Both the position numbers and the translations under genes were made by a program. Below are positions 3,586 to 5,056 of a stretch of DNA of 5,056 nt, piece by piece. Numbering within the stretch: position 1 is the stretch's first letter; the number at the start of each line of letters is the position of its first letter. The DNA lies in contig DAOWMW010000123.1 in NCBI GenBank assembly GCA_030642865.1, forward strand, positions 1 to 5,056. Direction: 5' to 3'. A model generated the notes under the pieces. The model was not told where the DNA came from. It did not search any database and saw only the letters and a program-made list of their open reading frames with translations. Source of the DNA: Desulfobacteraceae bacterium (GTDB taxonomy: Bacteria > Desulfobacterota > Desulfobacteria > Desulfobacterales > BuS5).

Positions 3586-5056
3586 TGGCAAAATTCAGTG
3601 GCTGGATAAAAGAGATAACCCTGCCCCCTCCGTCGTTACAGGATAATACCGGAGACGCAGACCGTATTATTAATTTTTTGAAACATGAATTGAACGTCGA
3701 TACTGTCGATATTGATATGGGTCTTTTAAAAACCCTTCCGACAATTCTCAGAAAGTCAGAATATTCCATTCGAATAATTCTTATTAAGGATAGTTCAAGG
3801 TGGCTGATAACAGGAATTATACCCAAAGATGAACCATGCGTTGCTGCAGGGCTTGCTGTGGACCTCGGAACAACAATGGTTGTAATTCGTCTCATTGACC
3901 TTTTAACCGGCAAAACCATGGGAGAGGCATCCTTTCTTAATCCGCAAAGAATTATCGGCCCTGACATATTAACACGACTCCATTTTGCTGACAGCAATAG
4001 TGGTCTTGAATATTTAAACAGGTTGATCATAGACGGGCTTAACCAGAATATGGAAAAATTAGCTCTCTCCTGCGGCATAACAGAAAATGATGTTTACCTT
4101 GTTTCCGCAGCGGGTAATACAGCCATGACCCATCTTTTTTTAGGTCTGGATCCCCACTGGATAATTCGTGAACCTTACATACCTGTTATTAACAGGCCAA
4201 ATTTTTTAAAAGCTTCCGACATGGGTCTCATGACAAACCGCTTCTCCCGAGTCTTTGTCTTCCCAAATATCGGCAGTTATTTTGGTGGAGATCTTATTGC
4301 AGGAATTCTCTTTTCCGGCCTTAACAAAATAGAGGAAACAGCAATCCTGGTGGATGTAGGGACAAACGCAGAGGTTGTGCTGGGGAACAAAAACTGGCTC
4401 ATGGCCTGTGCAGGCGCTGCGGGACCTGCACTTGAGGGGGGTGTTACAAAAATGGGAATGATGGCGGGACCCGGGGTAATTGATAAGGTATACTCCGACC
4501 CATCCACCCATGAAATTAAACTGCATACCATTGATGACAAAGCCCCCATTGGTATTTGCGGCTCCGGCCTCATTGATCTGGCAGCATATTTTTTTCTGTC
4601 CAATGTGATAGATATGAGGGGGAAATTTATTCCGTCACAATGCAATGGAAGGCTGACCCAAATAGACGAAATTAACCATTTTATTGTTGTCAACCCAGAT
4701 GAATCTGCCGCGGGAGAAGCTCTTACAATAAGCCAGGTTGATCTGGACAGCCTTATACGATCCAAAGCTGCTATGTTTACCATTCTTGAAACAATTACCA
4801 CCCACGTTGGGGTGCCTTTAAGTGACCTTGCAAAATTTTATGTGGCAGGAACATTTGGATCTTTTATTAATCCTGAATCCGCCATAGCAATAGGGATGCT
4901 TCCGGATCTTCCCCTGGAAAAATATAAAGCCCTGGGTAACAGCTCCCTGGGGGGTGCCACCATGGCCATTTTATCCTCTGATGCTATTGAGGAAATAGAC
5001 AGAATTAAAAATAACATAACCTATATGGAGTTAAATGTTAATCAAGAGTTTATGAA
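3585..5056 (+). CDS. RACo-like ASKHA ATPase (DUF4445), corrinoid protein reactivator, no N-terminal Fe-S domain, 3' partial
   Basis: The frame is open for 490 codons and leaves the window without a stop. The protein matches the reductive activators of corrinoid proteins (RACo for the corrinoid iron-sulfur protein, RamA for methylamine systems), which couple ATP hydrolysis to reduction of inactive Co(II) to Co(I). Residues 7-30 resemble the linker segment (ITLPPPSLQD) that in RACo follows the ferredoxin domain. The ASKHA core has AVDLGTT (91-97, phosphate 1), SAAGNTAMTHLFLG (174-187), PNIGSYFGGD (227-236), DVGTNAEVVLG (257-267, phosphate 2), ACAGAAGPALEGG (274-286), GICGSGLIDLAA (323-334) and AGTFGSFINP (421-430, adenosine region). 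TYMELNVNQEFM (479-490) is close to the usual C-terminus. RACo has about 630 residues with an N-terminal [2Fe-2S] domain; here that domain is absent, and the five cysteines (85, 163, 275, 325, 353) form no cluster motif. A RamA-like C-terminal ferredoxin domain could lie past the edge. Electrons may come from a separate protein. Confidence 0.9.
   Translation, partial: MAKFSGWIKEITLPPPSLQDNTGDADRIINFLKHELNVDTVDIDMGLLKTLPTILRKSEYSIRIILIKDSSRWLITGIIPKDEPCVAAGLAVDLGTTMVVIRLIDLLTGKTMGEASFLNPQRIIGPDILTRLHFADSNSGLEYLNRLIIDGLNQNMEKLALSCGITENDVYLVSAAGNTAMTHLFLGLDPHWIIREPYIPVINRPNFLKASDMGLMTNRFSRVFVFPNIGSYFGGDLIAGILFSGLNKIEETAILVDVGTNAEVVLGNKNWLMACAGAAGPALEGGVTKMGMMAGPGVIDKVYSDPSTHEIKLHTIDDKAPIGICGSGLIDLAAYFFLSNVIDMRGKFIPSQCNGRLTQIDEINHFIVVNPDESAAGEALTISQVDLDSLIRSKAAMFTILETITTHVGVPLSDLAKFYVAGTFGSFINPESAIAIGMLPDLPLEKYKALGNSSLGGATMAILSSDAIEEIDRIKNNITYMELNVNQEFM

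Noticed and set aside
3554..4801. Long minus-strand reading frames (174 codons each, and a 106-codon frame) under the RACo-like gene
   Set aside because: They are antisense shadows of a well-conserved ASKHA protein and show no family motifs.
1..5056. CRISPR array, tRNA or rRNA genes, phage or transposase genes
   Set aside because: No regularly spaced repeats with spacers, no cloverleaf or rRNA segments, and no integrase or transposase motif on either strand.

Overview
This roughly 40% GC window reads as bacterial chromosome, probably from an anaerobe that uses the Wood-Ljungdahl (CODH/acetyl-CoA synthase) pathway or other corrinoid methyl transfer. The evidence is a CooC-type nickel-insertion ATPase and a RACo-type ASKHA ATPase of the family that reactivates corrinoid proteins. 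A sulfate reducer of the Desulfobacterota (Desulfobacula/Desulfobacterium-like) fits the base composition and gene mix, but this is an inference; no taxonomic marker is present.

Layout. Bases 1-438 hold a minus-strand universal stress protein that runs off the left edge. Bases 439-790 are a divergent intergenic region with a good promoter candidate for the stress gene, a 12-bp palindrome over its -35 box, and weaker promoter signals facing right. From 791 everything reads rightward: cooC (791-1543), a 268-bp non-coding gap with an imperfect 22-bp inverted repeat and a four-copy 7-bp tandem repeat, a PrmA-type methyltransferase (1812-2672), a 163-bp gap with a GC-rich terminator-like hairpin, a sirtuin (2836-3585), and a RACo-like ASKHA/DUF4445 protein (3585 to beyond the right edge) whose start codon overlaps the sirtuin stop codon by one base.

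How the genes may work together. CooC would use ATP to load nickel into CODH or ACS, and the RACo-like protein would use ATP to drive reduction of inactive Co(II) corrinoid to Co(I). Between them lie two predicted protein-modifying enzymes, a SAM-dependent methyltransferase of the L11 type and an NAD-dependent deacetylase. The most unusual points are that the RACo-like protein begins directly at its linker region and has no N-terminal [2Fe-2S] domain, and that a sirtuin is apparently translationally coupled to it. The link between the protein-modifying enzymes and the corrinoid/nickel enzymes is a hypothesis from gene order only. Structural genes for CODH/ACS or corrinoid proteins are not in the window.
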